Below, one piece after another: positions 8,008-16,044 of a DNA stretch of 39,639 nucleotides. Location of the stretch: assembly GCA_910585205.1 (NCBI GenBank), contig CAJUCC010000027.1:1-39639 (forward strand), read 5' to 3'. This DNA comes from an uncultured Lachnospiraceae bacterium (lineage in GTDB: Bacteria > Bacillota > Clostridia > Lachnospirales > Lachnospiraceae). A program made the translations under genes and the position numbers. Position 1 is the first letter of the stretch; every line of letters starts with the position of its first letter. The notes under the pieces are model-generated. The model ran no database searches. It saw nothing but the letters and a program-made list of their open reading frames with translations, and had not been told where the DNA came from.

Positions 8008-8994
8008 ATGAAATGGAAAAAATTTATCATAGAAACAACGACAGAGGCCGAAGACATTATTATCAGCGCTCTGTATGACATTGGCCTGGAAGGGGCGCAG
8101 ATTGAGGACAAGATACCCCTGACGGAACATGAGAAAGCGCAGATGTTTGTGGATATTCCGCCGCAGGAGCAGGAGGACGACGGGATTGCGTATCTGAGTT
8201 TCTTTGTGGAAGAGACAGAGGACGGAAAACTGAAGCGCGGAGAAGAGGAAACCGACACGGATGTCATATTGCGGGAAGTGGAGGCAGAGCTGGAAGCGGT
8301 GCGCGGCTTTATGGACATCGGAAAAGGCACGATAACCGTGGACGAGACGCAGGACAGAGACTGGATCAATAACTGGAAGGCGTATTTTCACCAGTTTGCC
8401 ATTGACGATTTGCTGATTGTGCCTTCGTGGGAGGAAGTGTCGGAGGCGGACCGGGATAAAAAGGTGCTGCATATTGATCCGGGGACGGCCTTCGGGACGG
8501 GGATGCATGAGACGACGCAGCTCTGTATCCGGCAGCTCAGAACGTATCTTACGGCCGATACGCGTCTTTTGGACATAGGAACCGGCAGCGGGATTTTGTC
8601 TGTTGTTTCGCTTCTGTATGGCATCAGAGAGGCAAAGGGCACGGATCTGGATCCCTGTGCGGCAGCGGCCGTGAAAGAAAATATGGAGGCCAATCACATT
8701 CCCGAAGAAAAGTGGGAGCTGATTATCGGAAATGTGATCACGGACCAGGCGGTGCGGGATGCACTCGGCTATGGCTGTTACGATATTGTGGCCGCCAATA
8801 TTCTGGCGGAGGTTCTGGTGCCGCTGACGCCGGTCGCCTTGTCATTTTTAAAGCCCGGCGGTATCTATATTATGTCGGGCATTATCGATGAGAAAGAAAC
8901 CGTCGTGACGGAGGCGGTAAAGGCGGCAGGGATGGAGATACTCAGTGTGACATATCAGGGAGAATGGGTCGGCGTAACGGCGCGGAAGGTCTGA
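8008..8994 (+). CDS. prmA: Ribosomal protein L11 methyltransferase PrmA
   Basis: SAM-dependent trimethylation of ribosomal protein L11. The protein has 328 residues, normal for the family. The N-terminal substrate-recognition domain carries an acidic insertion (about residues 50-85). The conserved DWINNWKAYFHQF lies at about 118-130, IDPGTAFGTGMHETT at 156-170, and SAM motif I LLDIGTGSGILS at 187-198. ANILAEVLVPL follows near 262-272, the family's substitute for the NPPY loop. It is followed closely by rsmE, a common pairing in Firmicutes, where the two ribosome-modifying enzymes share an operon. Identification is secure. Confidence 0.96.
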   Translation: MKWKKFIIETTTEAEDIIISALYDIGLEGAQIEDKIPLTEHEKAQMFVDIPPQEQEDDGIAYLSFFVEETEDGKLKRGEEETDTDVILREVEAELEAVRGFMDIGKGTITVDETQDRDWINNWKAYFHQFAIDDLLIVPSWEEVSEADRDKKVLHIDPGTAFGTGMHETTQLCIRQLRTYLTADTRLLDIGTGSGILSVVSLLYGIREAKGTDLDPCAAAAVKENMEANHIPEEKWELIIGNVITDQAVRDALGYGCYDIVAANILAEVLVPLTPVALSFLKPGGIYIMSGIIDEKETVVTEAVKAAGMEILSVTYQGEWVGVTARKV

Positions 8995-9052
8995 CCGGAA
9001 GCCGGAGCCGGCAGTGTGGATTTTGCGAAGCGGGGAGGAAGCAGGGAACAGT

Positions 9053-9799
9053 ATGCATCAGTTTTTCGTAGAGCCGGCGCAGATTGCGGGAAAGCGGATT
9101 TGCATTACCGGGGGCGACGTCAATCATATCAAAAATGTGCTGCGCATGAAACCGGGGGACGAGCTTTCGGTCAGCAACGGCGTGGACGGGAAGGAGTACC
9201 GGTGTGCGATTGCGCATTTCGCGGAAGATGCGGTGCTGTGTGAGCTGCTTTTTATAAAAGAAGACGGACTGGAATTGCCGGCGCGGATTTATCTGTTTCA
9301 GGCGCTTCCCAAGGCGGACAAGATGGAACTGGTGATTCAGAAAGCAGTGGAACTCGGCGTATATGAGATTATCCCGGTGGCGGCCAGCCGGTCGGTGGTA
9401 AAGCTGGACGGAAAAAAGGCACAGGCCAGACTGGCAAGGTGGCAGGGAATTGCGGAAGCGGCGGCAAAGCAGAGCAGACGCCGGCTGATTCCGGCTGTAC
9501 GTCCGATTCTGTCCATGGCGGAAGCGGCTGCTTATGCCGCCGATATGGACTGCAAACTGATTCCCTATGAGCTGGCGGAGGGAATGCACAGGACAAAATC
9601 GCTGATCGGCAGCATTTGTGCCGGGCAGCGTGTGGCTGTCTTTATTGGCCCGGAAGGCGGATTTGCGGACAGCGAGATCGAGGCGGCGCAGGCGGCGGGG
9701 ATTGTGCCCGTTACAATGGGAAAGCGGATTTTGCGGACGGAAACGGCGGGGCTGACGATGTTGGCATGGATAATGTACCAACTGGAAACGGAAGCATAA
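9053..9799 (+). CDS. rsmE: 16S rRNA m3U1498 methyltransferase RsmE
   Basis: SPOUT-class methyltransferase acting on U1498 of 16S rRNA in the small subunit. It has 248 residues from the ATG at 9053. The N-terminal PUA-like domain begins MHQFFVEP and contains the conserved HIKNVLRMKPGDEL. The SPOUT domain contains FIGPEGGF at 198-205 and MGKRILRTETAGL at 222-234, the knot that binds SAM. The start at 9053 gives the family's usual N-terminus; a GTG 39 bases upstream would add an unconserved extension. The stop is one base before an alternative upstream ATG for the next gene, so translation is close to coupled. Confidence 0.96.
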   Translation: MHQFFVEPAQIAGKRICITGGDVNHIKNVLRMKPGDELSVSNGVDGKEYRCAIAHFAEDAVLCELLFIKEDGLELPARIYLFQALPKADKMELVIQKAVELGVYEIIPVAASRSVVKLDGKKAQARLARWQGIAEAAAKQSRRRLIPAVRPILSMAEAAAYAADMDCKLIPYELAEGMHRTKSLIGSICAGQRVAVFIGPEGGFADSEIEAAQAAGIVPVTMGKRILRTETAGLTMLAWIMYQLETEA

Positions 9800-9842
9800 T
9801 ATGGGTATAGATTATGAGAATATAAACGGAGAGTTTTATCAT

Positions 9843-11000
9843 ATGGAAGTATATCTGGATAATTCTGCCACGACGAAAGCCTATCCCTGTGTGGCGGAAC
9901 TTGTGAGCAAAGTTATGGTCGGGGATTACGGGAATCCTTCGAGCATGCATATGAAAGGCGTGGAAGCCGAGCACTATGTCCGCTATGCCCGGGAAGTGAT
10001 TGCCGCAAGCCTCAAGGTGAGTGAAAAGGAGATTGTATTTACATCCGGGGGGACGGAGTCGGATAATCTGGCGCTGATCGGCGCCGCATCGGCCAATATG
10101 CGTGCGGGACGGCATATCATTACGACAGCAGTCGAACATCCGGCGGTGATGCAGACAATGCACTATCTGGAAAACCAGGGATTTCAGGTGACATACCTGC
10201 CGGTGGACCGCTATGGCGTTATCCGCCTGGATGATCTGCGGTGTGCGGTCCGGCGGGACACAATACTGGTATCGATCATGTATGTAAACAATGAAGTGGG
10301 CGCCGTACAGCCTGTGGGCGAGGCCGGTGCGCTGCTCAAAAGCATCAATCCGCGCATTGTATTCCATGTGGACGCGATACAGGGCTACGGAAAGTTTCGG
10401 ATGTATCCGAAAAAGATGAACATTGATCTGCTGTCTGTCAGCGGGCATAAGATTCACGGGCCGAAAGGGGTCGGATTCCTCTATATCAATGAAAAAGTGC
10501 GGGTCAATCCGATCGTTTACGGCGGCGGACAGCAGAAGGGGATGCGTTCCGGCACGGAAAATGTACCCGGTATTGCGGGTCTCGGCAAGGCGGTGGAGAC
10601 GATCTATGAAAATCTGGAAGCGGAACGGGCGGCAATGTACGGACTGAAGGAGCGCTTTGTGCAGGGCGTCCTGCAGATACCGGATGTGAAGATTAACGGA
10701 CTGACCGGGGAGATGAGCGCGCCGCATATTGTCAGCGTTTCCTTCCGCGGCGTTCGGAGTGAAGTATTGCTGCATGCGCTGGAAGAGCGGGGGATTTATG
10801 TGTCTGCGGGAAGCGCCTGCGCATCCAATAAAGCGCCGAAACCTTCCGATACGCTGCGCGCCATGGGATTGGAGAAAGCGTTGCTGGATTCCACACTGCG
10901 ATTTTCCTTTTCCGTTTTCACGACACAGGAAGAAATCGACGATACGCTGCAGGCGCTGTATGAAATCGTTCCCACACTTCGAAAATATACCAGACACTGA
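9843..11000 (+). CDS. Cysteine desulfurase (NifS/IscS family), ThiI partner
   Basis: PLP enzyme that removes sulfur from cysteine and carries it as a persulfide. It has 385 residues. The N-terminus MEVYLDNSATT is typical. The PLP-binding lysine is K203 in SVSGHKIHGPKG. The catalytic cysteine is C326 in SAGSACAS, a short group I-like active loop. H99 (TAVEHPAV) and D177 (HVDAIQ) are the expected cofactor contacts. The start at 9843 has CGGAGAG at a 9-10 base spacing; an in-frame ATG at 9801 would add 14 unconserved residues. thiI starts 16 bases downstream, which points to sulfur supply for 4-thiouridine and/or thiamine thiazole. Fe-S assembly cannot be excluded, but no iscU gene lies nearby. 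Confidence 0.94.
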   Translation: MEVYLDNSATTKAYPCVAELVSKVMVGDYGNPSSMHMKGVEAEHYVRYAREVIAASLKVSEKEIVFTSGGTESDNLALIGAASANMRAGRHIITTAVEHPAVMQTMHYLENQGFQVTYLPVDRYGVIRLDDLRCAVRRDTILVSIMYVNNEVGAVQPVGEAGALLKSINPRIVFHVDAIQGYGKFRMYPKKMNIDLLSVSGHKIHGPKGVGFLYINEKVRVNPIVYGGGQQKGMRSGTENVPGIAGLGKAVETIYENLEAERAAMYGLKERFVQGVLQIPDVKINGLTGEMSAPHIVSVSFRGVRSEVLLHALEERGIYVSAGSACASNKAPKPSDTLRAMGLEKALLDSTLRFSFSVFTTQEEIDDTLQALYEIVPTLRKYTRH

Positions 11001-11016
11001 CAGGAGATATGGAACA

Positions 11017-12210
11017 ATGTTTACTTCATTTTTGATAAAATATGCGGAGATCGGTGTAAAGGGAAAGAACCGATACCTGTTTGAAGATGCGCTTGTGCGG
11101 CAGATTCGCCATGTTTTGCGGCGATGTGACGGAGAATTTAAGGTACACAAGACACAGGGCAGAATCTACGTGGATGCGCTGACGGATTTTGACGCAGACG
11201 AGACCGTGGAAGCGCTGCAGACCGTGTTCGGCATTTCCGGCATCTGCCCTGTGGTGGTTTTGGAAGATCAGGGATTCGAACAACTGGGCAGGGACGTGAT
11301 TTCCTATATCGGAAAAGTATATATGGAAAACCGCGGCGCGCAGGAAGGGATGAGCTTTAAGGTTGTGGCCAGACGGGCGCGGAACAATTATCCGCTGCAT
11401 TCCATGGAGATCAATGCGCAGCTGGGCGGAATCCTTCTGGATGCTTTTCCGGCGCTGCGTGTGGATGTGCATGAGCCGGATATTTATCTGCATGTCGAAA
11501 TCCGGGAAAAAATTTATGTCTATTCCAGGATCATACCGGGCCCCGGCGGGATGCCGGTGGGGACAAACGGAAAAGGGATGCTGCTGCTCTCCGGCGGAAT
11601 CGACTCGCCGGTGGCGGGATACATGATTGCCAAGCGGGGGGTAAAGATTGACGCGGTTTATTTCCATGCGCCGCCCTATACGAGCGAACGGGCGAAGCGG
11701 AAAGTGATGGATCTGGCGAAGCTTGTTTCGCGTTATACCGGTCCCGTTTATCTGCATATCATCAATTTTACCGATATACAGCTTGCAATCTATGACAAAT
11801 GTCCGCATGATGAGCTGACGATTATAATGCGGCGGTATATGATGCGCATTGCGGAGCAGATTGCGTCGGAGACGGAATGTCTGGGATTGATTACCGGCGA
11901 GAGCATCGGTCAGGTGGCATCCCAGACGATGCATTCGCTTGCCGTGACCAATGAAGTGTGCACACTGCCGGTTTACCGTCCGCTGATCGGTATGGACAAG
12001 CAGGAGATCGTGGAAATTTCGGAGAAAATCGGCACATACGAGACTTCGATACTGCCGTATGAGGACTGCTGTACGATATTTGTGGCCAAACATCCGGTGA
12101 CAAGGCCGAATGCCAATATTATCCGGAAGCACGAAAAGCATCTGGAAGGGACGATTGAAAATCTGGTGGAAATCGCGCTGCAGACAAAGGAAACGGTGAT
12201 TGTCCAATGA
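11017..12210 (+). CDS. thiI: tRNA 4-thiouridine synthetase / sulfurtransferase ThiI
   Basis: Adenylates U8 of tRNA and introduces sulfur to make s4U; in many bacteria it also feeds thiazole synthesis. It has 397 residues. The N-terminal ferredoxin-like domain begins FLIKYAEIGVKGKNR, the THUMP domain covers about 60-165, and the PP-loop ATPase has LLLSGGIDSPVAGY at 189-202. The C-terminal rhodanese domain of enterobacterial ThiI is absent, as in Bacillus-type proteins that take sulfur directly from a dedicated cysteine desulfurase, here encoded just upstream. CAGGAGAT lies about 10 bases before the ATG at 11017. The stop overlaps the next start (ATGA at 12207-12210). Confidence 0.96.
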   Translation: MFTSFLIKYAEIGVKGKNRYLFEDALVRQIRHVLRRCDGEFKVHKTQGRIYVDALTDFDADETVEALQTVFGISGICPVVVLEDQGFEQLGRDVISYIGKVYMENRGAQEGMSFKVVARRARNNYPLHSMEINAQLGGILLDAFPALRVDVHEPDIYLHVEIREKIYVYSRIIPGPGGMPVGTNGKGMLLLSGGIDSPVAGYMIAKRGVKIDAVYFHAPPYTSERAKRKVMDLAKLVSRYTGPVYLHIINFTDIQLAIYDKCPHDELTIIMRRYMMRIAEQIASETECLGLITGESIGQVASQTMHSLAVTNEVCTLPVYRPLIGMDKQEIVEISEKIGTYETSILPYEDCCTIFVAKHPVTRPNANIIRKHEKHLEGTIENLVEIALQTKETVIVQ

Positions 12211-13094
12211 AAACACTGGATGATCTGCGCGCTACAGAGGGCGGCAGATTTGCGTTCACAATCATACGGAAAAACAAAAGGGTCCGGTGGATGGCGCCGG
12301 TATCGCTGCTGCTTATGGCTGCCTGTTTTCTGGCAGGCAGCAAAATGCACGATGATACCCTGCCGGAGATCATCGGTATCCTGATTTTTGTAAGCGGCAT
12401 GCTTGCGATGAAAAAGATAATGGGACAAAACAGCAACGGGTTTCTGACCCCTCTGGACGAGGAGTGTGATCCCTATAAGGCGGAAGATGTCTTTGCCACC
12501 TGCTATTATGTGGGAAAGGATCTGATGACGAAGCTGTTTTACTATATCTGCATTGCCCGCAGCATCACCTTTCAGGGAGACTATGAGCGCGCGCTGCAGA
12601 TGCTGCAGGAAGTCCGGATAGAAGCGTATCGCAATCAGATGCGGTATCGGATGTGCCTGCTCTGGTATTATGACACGCTGCGCCTGTGCTATACCCGCAA
12701 GGGCGGAGACGATAAACTGGAAACGATTCGGCAGGAATTTCGCAGAATGCAGCAGACATACGGCGGGAAGCGGCAGTTCGGGAAAATGATCGCGGACGAA
12801 ATTGATATGATCGGGCTGGAGCTGTCACTGCGGGCGGGGCGGACTGATGTATATGACCGCGAAAGCCGGCGTGAAGACTGGCACAGCGGCAGCAGGCTTA
12901 CCGTTGTGGCACGGCACTGCGTCGATGTGCGGGCGGCACTGATGCGGAATGACCGGGAAGCGGCAAAGGCTGCCTGCCGGTATGTCGTGGAAAACGGAAA
13001 TCGCATCTGGCATGTCGGATATGCCGGGGAAGTCCTGCGCGGGCTGGAAGCGGAGGATGAAAAAAGCGGTGTATCGTCTGATACACCGCTCTGA
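12207..13094 (+). CDS. Membrane protein with helical-repeat cytosolic domain, unknown
   Basis: A 295-residue protein I do not recognise. Two adjacent membrane segments lie at about residues 28-44 and 54-70. A long soluble domain rich in Arg, Tyr and paired helices follows (for example SITFQGDYERALQMLQEV and LRNDREAAKAACRYV-like repeats), which looks like TPR-type alpha-solenoid packing. It is translationally coupled to thiI by an ATGA overlap, but nothing in it suggests sulfur chemistry. Its last codons form the terminator hairpin of the opposing gene at 13113-13343, so its C-terminus (SGVSSDTPL) is constrained by an RNA element on the other strand. Confidence 0.7.
   Translation: MKTLDDLRATEGGRFAFTIIRKNKRVRWMAPVSLLLMAACFLAGSKMHDDTLPEIIGILIFVSGMLAMKKIMGQNSNGFLTPLDEECDPYKAEDVFATCYYVGKDLMTKLFYYICIARSITFQGDYERALQMLQEVRIEAYRNQMRYRMCLLWYYDTLRLCYTRKGGDDKLETIRQEFRRMQQTYGGKRQFGKMIADEIDMIGLELSLRAGRTDVYDRESRREDWHSGSRLTVVARHCVDVRAALMRNDREAAKAACRYVVENGNRIWHVGYAGEVLRGLEAEDEKSGVSSDTPL
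13059..13090 (-). terminator. Terminator of the minus-strand HPr-like gene, inside the opposing CDS
   Basis: A perfect 11-bp stem (AGCGGTGTATC at 13065-13075 with its complement at 13080-13090) and a 4-nt loop. Read on the minus strand it is followed by five T's (13064-13060); on the plus strand it is followed by CTGACAACC and would not terminate. It lies within the last codons of the plus-strand gene ending at 13094. Confidence 0.8.
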
Positions 13095-13112
13095 CAACCA
13101 TAGTGATGAGCT

Positions 13113-13343
13113 TTAAATAATATACGGTTTTAATACGCCCAATACTTCATCAATATCGTCTTCAGCGTGGATGTTCAGATCGATGGGTTTGGACAGGTCC
13201 AGACTGAAGATACCCATAATGGATTTGGCATCGATCACATATCTGCCGGATACCAGGTCAAAATCGTAATCAAAACGTGTAATATCATTTACAAAAGACT
13301 TTACTTTATCAATGGAATTTAAAGAAATCTGTACGGTTTTCAT
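13113..13343 (-). CDS. HPr-like small protein lacking the phosphorylated histidine
   Basis: A 76-residue protein with the size and strand-helix order of PTS phosphocarrier HPr. The middle segment ending AKSIMGIFSLDLSKPIDLNI matches the HPr block around Ser46 (SIMGLMSLG-like), and the C-terminal helix DDIDEVLGVLKPYI matches HPr helix 3. The His15 block (GLHARPA) is absent, because the N-terminus reads MKTVQISLNSIDKVKSF. It therefore cannot act as an EI-dependent phosphocarrier. A regulatory role like Crh through the Ser46 region is possible but inferred. The start has an excellent AAAGGAGGG RBS. It is transcribed alone from its own promoter and ends at the terminator above. A second protein of the same type is at 25855-26088. 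Confidence 0.8.
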   Translation of the reverse strand: MKTVQISLNSIDKVKSFVNDITRFDYDFDLVSGRYVIDAKSIMGIFSLDLSKPIDLNIHAEDDIDEVLGVLKPYII

Positions 13344-13382
13344 TGGAACTCCCTCCTTTTACGCTGCTGTTTCATCTCTTCT

Positions 13383-13411
13383 ATACTAATGGTAAAGCAG
13401 ATAAAAGTCAA
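13383..13411 (-). promoter_or_regulatory. Sigma-A promoter of the HPr-like gene
   Basis: Read on the minus strand: TTGACT (13411-13406), a 17-bp spacer, then TAGTAT (13388-13383). Transcription would begin about 30 bases before the ATG at 13343. Confidence 0.75.
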
Positions 13412-13445
13412 TATTCAAAGGTGATAAAAAACGGAAAGGAATGCT

Positions 13446-14840
13446 ATGAAACGTGTGGCGCTGCATAACCTGGGCTGTAAGGTAAATGCATATGAACTGG
13501 ATGTAATGCGGCAGATGCTGCAGGAAAACGGCTATCAGATTGTGACATTTGACGAAGCGGCCGATATTTATATTGTCAATACATGCACCGTTACCAACAT
13601 TGCCGACCGCAAGAGCAGGCAGATGCTGCACCGGGCAAAAAAATGCAGCCCGGAGGCCGTTGTTGTGGCGGTGGGCTGTTATGTGCAGACGGGGGACACC
13701 GCGCAGATGGATGCCTGCATCGATCTGGCGATCGGCAACAACAGAAAAAAGGAGCTGCCTGCGCTTTTGGAGGCATTTTTGAAAGAGCGGGAGGCGGGAA
13801 GCGTCGGCGCGCAGGCGTTTGTCGGCGACCTGAGCCGCCCGGTTCCCTACGAAGCGATGATGCTGACGGAGACTTCGGAACGGACACGGGCGTTTATCAA
13901 AATTCAGGACGGATGCAACGCATTTTGTTCTTATTGTATTATCCCCTATGCCCGCGGACGGGTCAGAAGCCGTAAGGCAGAGGACATCTGCCGGGAGGCG
14001 GCAGCGCTTGCCCGTGCAGGATGCCGGGAGATCGTGGTGACAGGAATCCATATCAGTTCCTATGGCATGGATTTTGCGAAGGCAGAGGACGGATTTGTCG
14101 GCGATGCCCGGCAGGCGGCGCACGAACGGGGATACCTGTTGCGCCTTCTGGAAGAACTGCATAAGATCGAGGGGATTCAGAGGATCCGCCTCGGTTCACT
14201 GGAGCCTCGGATTATCACACAGACATTTGCGGACAGACTGCGGATGCTTTCCAAAGTGTGCCCGCATTTTCATCTGTCACTGCAAAGCGGCTGCGATGCG
14301 ACGCTGAAAAGAATGAATAGGCATTATCTGGCGGGTGAATACTATGAAAAAGTGAATATTCTGCGGAATGCTTTTGACAATCCGGCGATAACGACAGACG
14401 TTATCGCGGGGTTTCCGGGTGAGACGGCGGACGAGTTTGCACAGACGGAGGCATTTCTGGAGCGGGTTGGTTTTTATGAGATGCATGTATTTCCATATTC
14501 CCGGCGGCAGGGAACGGCTGCGGCGGTTATGCCCGGTCAGGTTGCGGATGCGGAGAAATCGCGGCGTAGCCATATACTGCTCGCTCTGGCAAAGCGGCAG
14601 TCGCGCGCATACCGGGAGACATTTCCGGGAAAGGATGTAACGGTACTGTTTGAGGAACCTGTCACAGTGAACGGGGTGCGGTACATGACAGGATATACCG
14701 GGGAGTACGTGAAGGCGGCGCTGCGGACGGACAGGGATTTGGCGAATCGGATTGTGCGGGGAAGCGTGAGCGGATTTTTGCAGGATGATATGTTATTGAT
14801 TGAAACTGCGCCGGAATCCTTGAAATTTGAAAATAAATAG
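13446..14840 (+). CDS. mtaB: tRNA t6A37 methylthiotransferase MtaB
   Basis: Radical-SAM enzyme that converts t6A to ms2t6A at position 37 of ANN-decoding tRNAs. It has 464 residues. The UPF0004 domain carries the auxiliary cluster cysteines C11 (NLGCKVN), C47 (NTCTVT) and C78 (VGCYVQ). The radical-SAM cysteines are C157, C161 and C164 in DGCNAFCSYCIIPYARGR. A TRAM domain occupies the C-terminus. NLGCKVN and the TxTN segment separate it from MiaB and RimO. The N-terminal ATG is preceded by GGAAAGGA. The gene is divergent from the HPr-like gene, and the ireB operon promoter overlaps its last codons. Confidence 0.95.
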   Translation: MKRVALHNLGCKVNAYELDVMRQMLQENGYQIVTFDEAADIYIVNTCTVTNIADRKSRQMLHRAKKCSPEAVVVAVGCYVQTGDTAQMDACIDLAIGNNRKKELPALLEAFLKEREAGSVGAQAFVGDLSRPVPYEAMMLTETSERTRAFIKIQDGCNAFCSYCIIPYARGRVRSRKAEDICREAAALARAGCREIVVTGIHISSYGMDFAKAEDGFVGDARQAAHERGYLLRLLEELHKIEGIQRIRLGSLEPRIITQTFADRLRMLSKVCPHFHLSLQSGCDATLKRMNRHYLAGEYYEKVNILRNAFDNPAITTDVIAGFPGETADEFAQTEAFLERVGFYEMHVFPYSRRQGTAAAVMPGQVADAEKSRRSHILLALAKRQSRAYRETFPGKDVTVLFEEPVTVNGVRYMTGYTGEYVKAALRTDRDLANRIVRGSVSGFLQDDMLLIETAPESLKFENK

Positions 14841-14848
14841 AGTATACT
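14820..14848 (+). promoter_or_regulatory. Sigma-A promoter of the ireB-ruvX operon
   Basis: TTGAAA at 14820-14825, a 17-bp spacer, TATACT at 14843-14848. The -35 lies inside the last codons of mtaB. Transcription would begin about 35 bases before ireB. Confidence 0.75.
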
Positions 14849-14890
14849 AACAGAATACCTGAAATATACCATGAAAGAGGAAGTGACAGG

Positions 14891-15154
14891 ATGCAGGATT
14901 TGGGAAACACACAATTTTTTAATGTAGAGATAGAGCCGGAAAACGGTGTCAAGATTGTATTATCGACCGTATATGAGGCGTTGACGGAAAAAGGGTATAA
15001 TCCTGTCAATCAGATCGTGGGATATATTATGTCGGGCGATCCGACATACATTACCAGCCATAAAAATGCCCGCAGCCTGATTATGAAAGTGGAACGGGAC
15101 GAACTTGTGGAAGAAATGCTGCGGGAATATATCAAAGGAAATCACTGGAAGTAG
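14891..15154 (+). CDS. ireB: IreB family regulatory phosphoprotein (UPF0297)
   Basis: A small (87-residue) cytosolic protein of the IreB/YrzL family. In Enterococcus, IreB is phosphorylated by the Ser/Thr kinase IreK and restrains cephalosporin tolerance. The sequence carries the family's full pattern: YEALTEKGYNPVNQIVGYI, SGDPTYITSHKNAR and the C-terminal EEMLREYIKGN. The phosphorylated N-terminal threonine region corresponds to GNTQFF at about 5-10, where T7 is the natural candidate. GAGGAAGTGACAGG precedes the ATG. It is followed by ruvX after 6 bases, the conserved ireB-ruvX-DUF1292 order of Firmicutes. Confidence 0.95.
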   Translation: MQDLGNTQFFNVEIEPENGVKIVLSTVYEALTEKGYNPVNQIVGYIMSGDPTYITSHKNARSLIMKVERDELVEEMLREYIKGNHWK

Positions 15155-15160
15155 ATACAA

Positions 15161-15604
15161 ATGAGAATTATGGGACTGGATTACGGGGCTAAGACAATGG
15201 GGGTTGCGATCAGCGACGCCCTGCAGATTACGGCCCAGGGGATAGAAATTATTCGCAGAGAGCGGGAAAATAAACTGCGTCGGACGCTGGCAAGGATTGA
15301 GGAATTGCTGGTTGCATACGATGTGGAGAAGATTGTTCTGGGACTTCCGAAGCATATGAATGGTTCGGAGGGAGAGCGGGCGCAGAAGTCGCTTGCATTA
15401 AAGGAGACGCTGGAGAGACGTACGGGCCTGCCTGTTGTGATGTGGGACGAGCGTTTGACGACGGTGTCCGCAGATAAGGCAATGATAGAAGCGGGAATTC
15501 GCAGAGAGAACCGGAAAGAATATACGGACAAAATAGCGGCCGCATTGATTCTGCAGGGGTATCTTGATTTTTCCGGACGGGAAAAGGAAGCGGATTCTGA
15601 ATAG
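15161..15604 (+). CDS. ruvX: RuvX/YqgF family RNase H-fold nuclease
   Basis: A 147-residue RNase H-like protein. The family is described as a putative Holliday junction resolvase and has been linked to 16S rRNA 5'-end maturation. The first acidic residue is D7 in MGLDYGAKTMGVA. IVLGLPKHMNGSEG at about 58-71 is the conserved central block, and WDERLTTVSADKAM at about 94-107 provides the second acidic residue. D123 in KEYTDKIAAALILQGYL is the third. It is full length with the complete catalytic triad. The ATG lies 6 bases after the ireB stop. Confidence 0.94.
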   Translation: MRIMGLDYGAKTMGVAISDALQITAQGIEIIRRERENKLRRTLARIEELLVAYDVEKIVLGLPKHMNGSEGERAQKSLALKETLERRTGLPVVMWDERLTTVSADKAMIEAGIRRENRKEYTDKIAAALILQGYLDFSGREKEADSE

Positions 15605-15616
15605 AGGAGAAATTTT

Positions 15617-15904
15617 TTGGAAAAAATTGTTTTTCGTCCGGAAGGGGAAGCGCCGGTGGAATTTTACGTGCTGGAGCAGACCATGATAGCCGGTAAAACA
15701 TATATATTGGTAACAGACGCGGAAGAAGGCGACGGTGAAGCCCTGATAATGAAGGATATGTCGGAGCCGGAAGCAAAGGAATGCGTATATGCGGTAGTGA
15801 CGGAAGATGCGGAACTTTCCGCGGTGGCGGAAGTTTTCGGTAAAATACTGGAAGATGTGGAGTTAGTAGAGGAGGATTTCGACCGGACAGATCAGATGCG
15901 GTAA
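15617..15904 (+). CDS. DUF1292 protein (YrzB-like)
   Basis: A 95-residue acidic cytosolic protein of unknown function with the DUF1292 layout: a beta-rich start (IVFRPEGEAPVEFYVLEQTMIAGKTYILVTD is its core, about residues 4-34), an acidic loop, then Y-A-V-V and a C-terminal helix. It starts with TTG at 15617, with GAGGAGA six bases upstream; no ATG is suitably placed. It closes the ireB-ruvX-DUF1292 set. Confidence 0.88.
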   Translation: MEKIVFRPEGEAPVEFYVLEQTMIAGKTYILVTDAEEGDGEALIMKDMSEPEAKECVYAVVTEDAELSAVAEVFGKILEDVELVEEDFDRTDQMR

Positions 15905-16044
15905 AAAGGAAATCTGCTCGCAACGGGGAAAAGAGCGGATTACAGACTTTTTACGGACATTGGTTCTGGCCGCGCGTCAGCGCGTTGCCGGTTGGAAACG
16001 GACTCTGCACGTACATAGTCAAAAAGAATGTGGAGGTAAATTCG
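15905..16044 (+). promoter_or_regulatory. rnjA leader with weak hairpins
   Basis: 140 bases between DUF1292 and rnjA. AATCTGCTC near 15912 can pair with GAGCGGATT near 15931-15940, with T's about seven bases later (a weak terminator at best). A second GC-rich hairpin is possible around 15967-15992. No clear promoter is seen. RNase J often affects its own mRNA, so this leader could be a processing site; that is inference. Confidence 0.35.
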
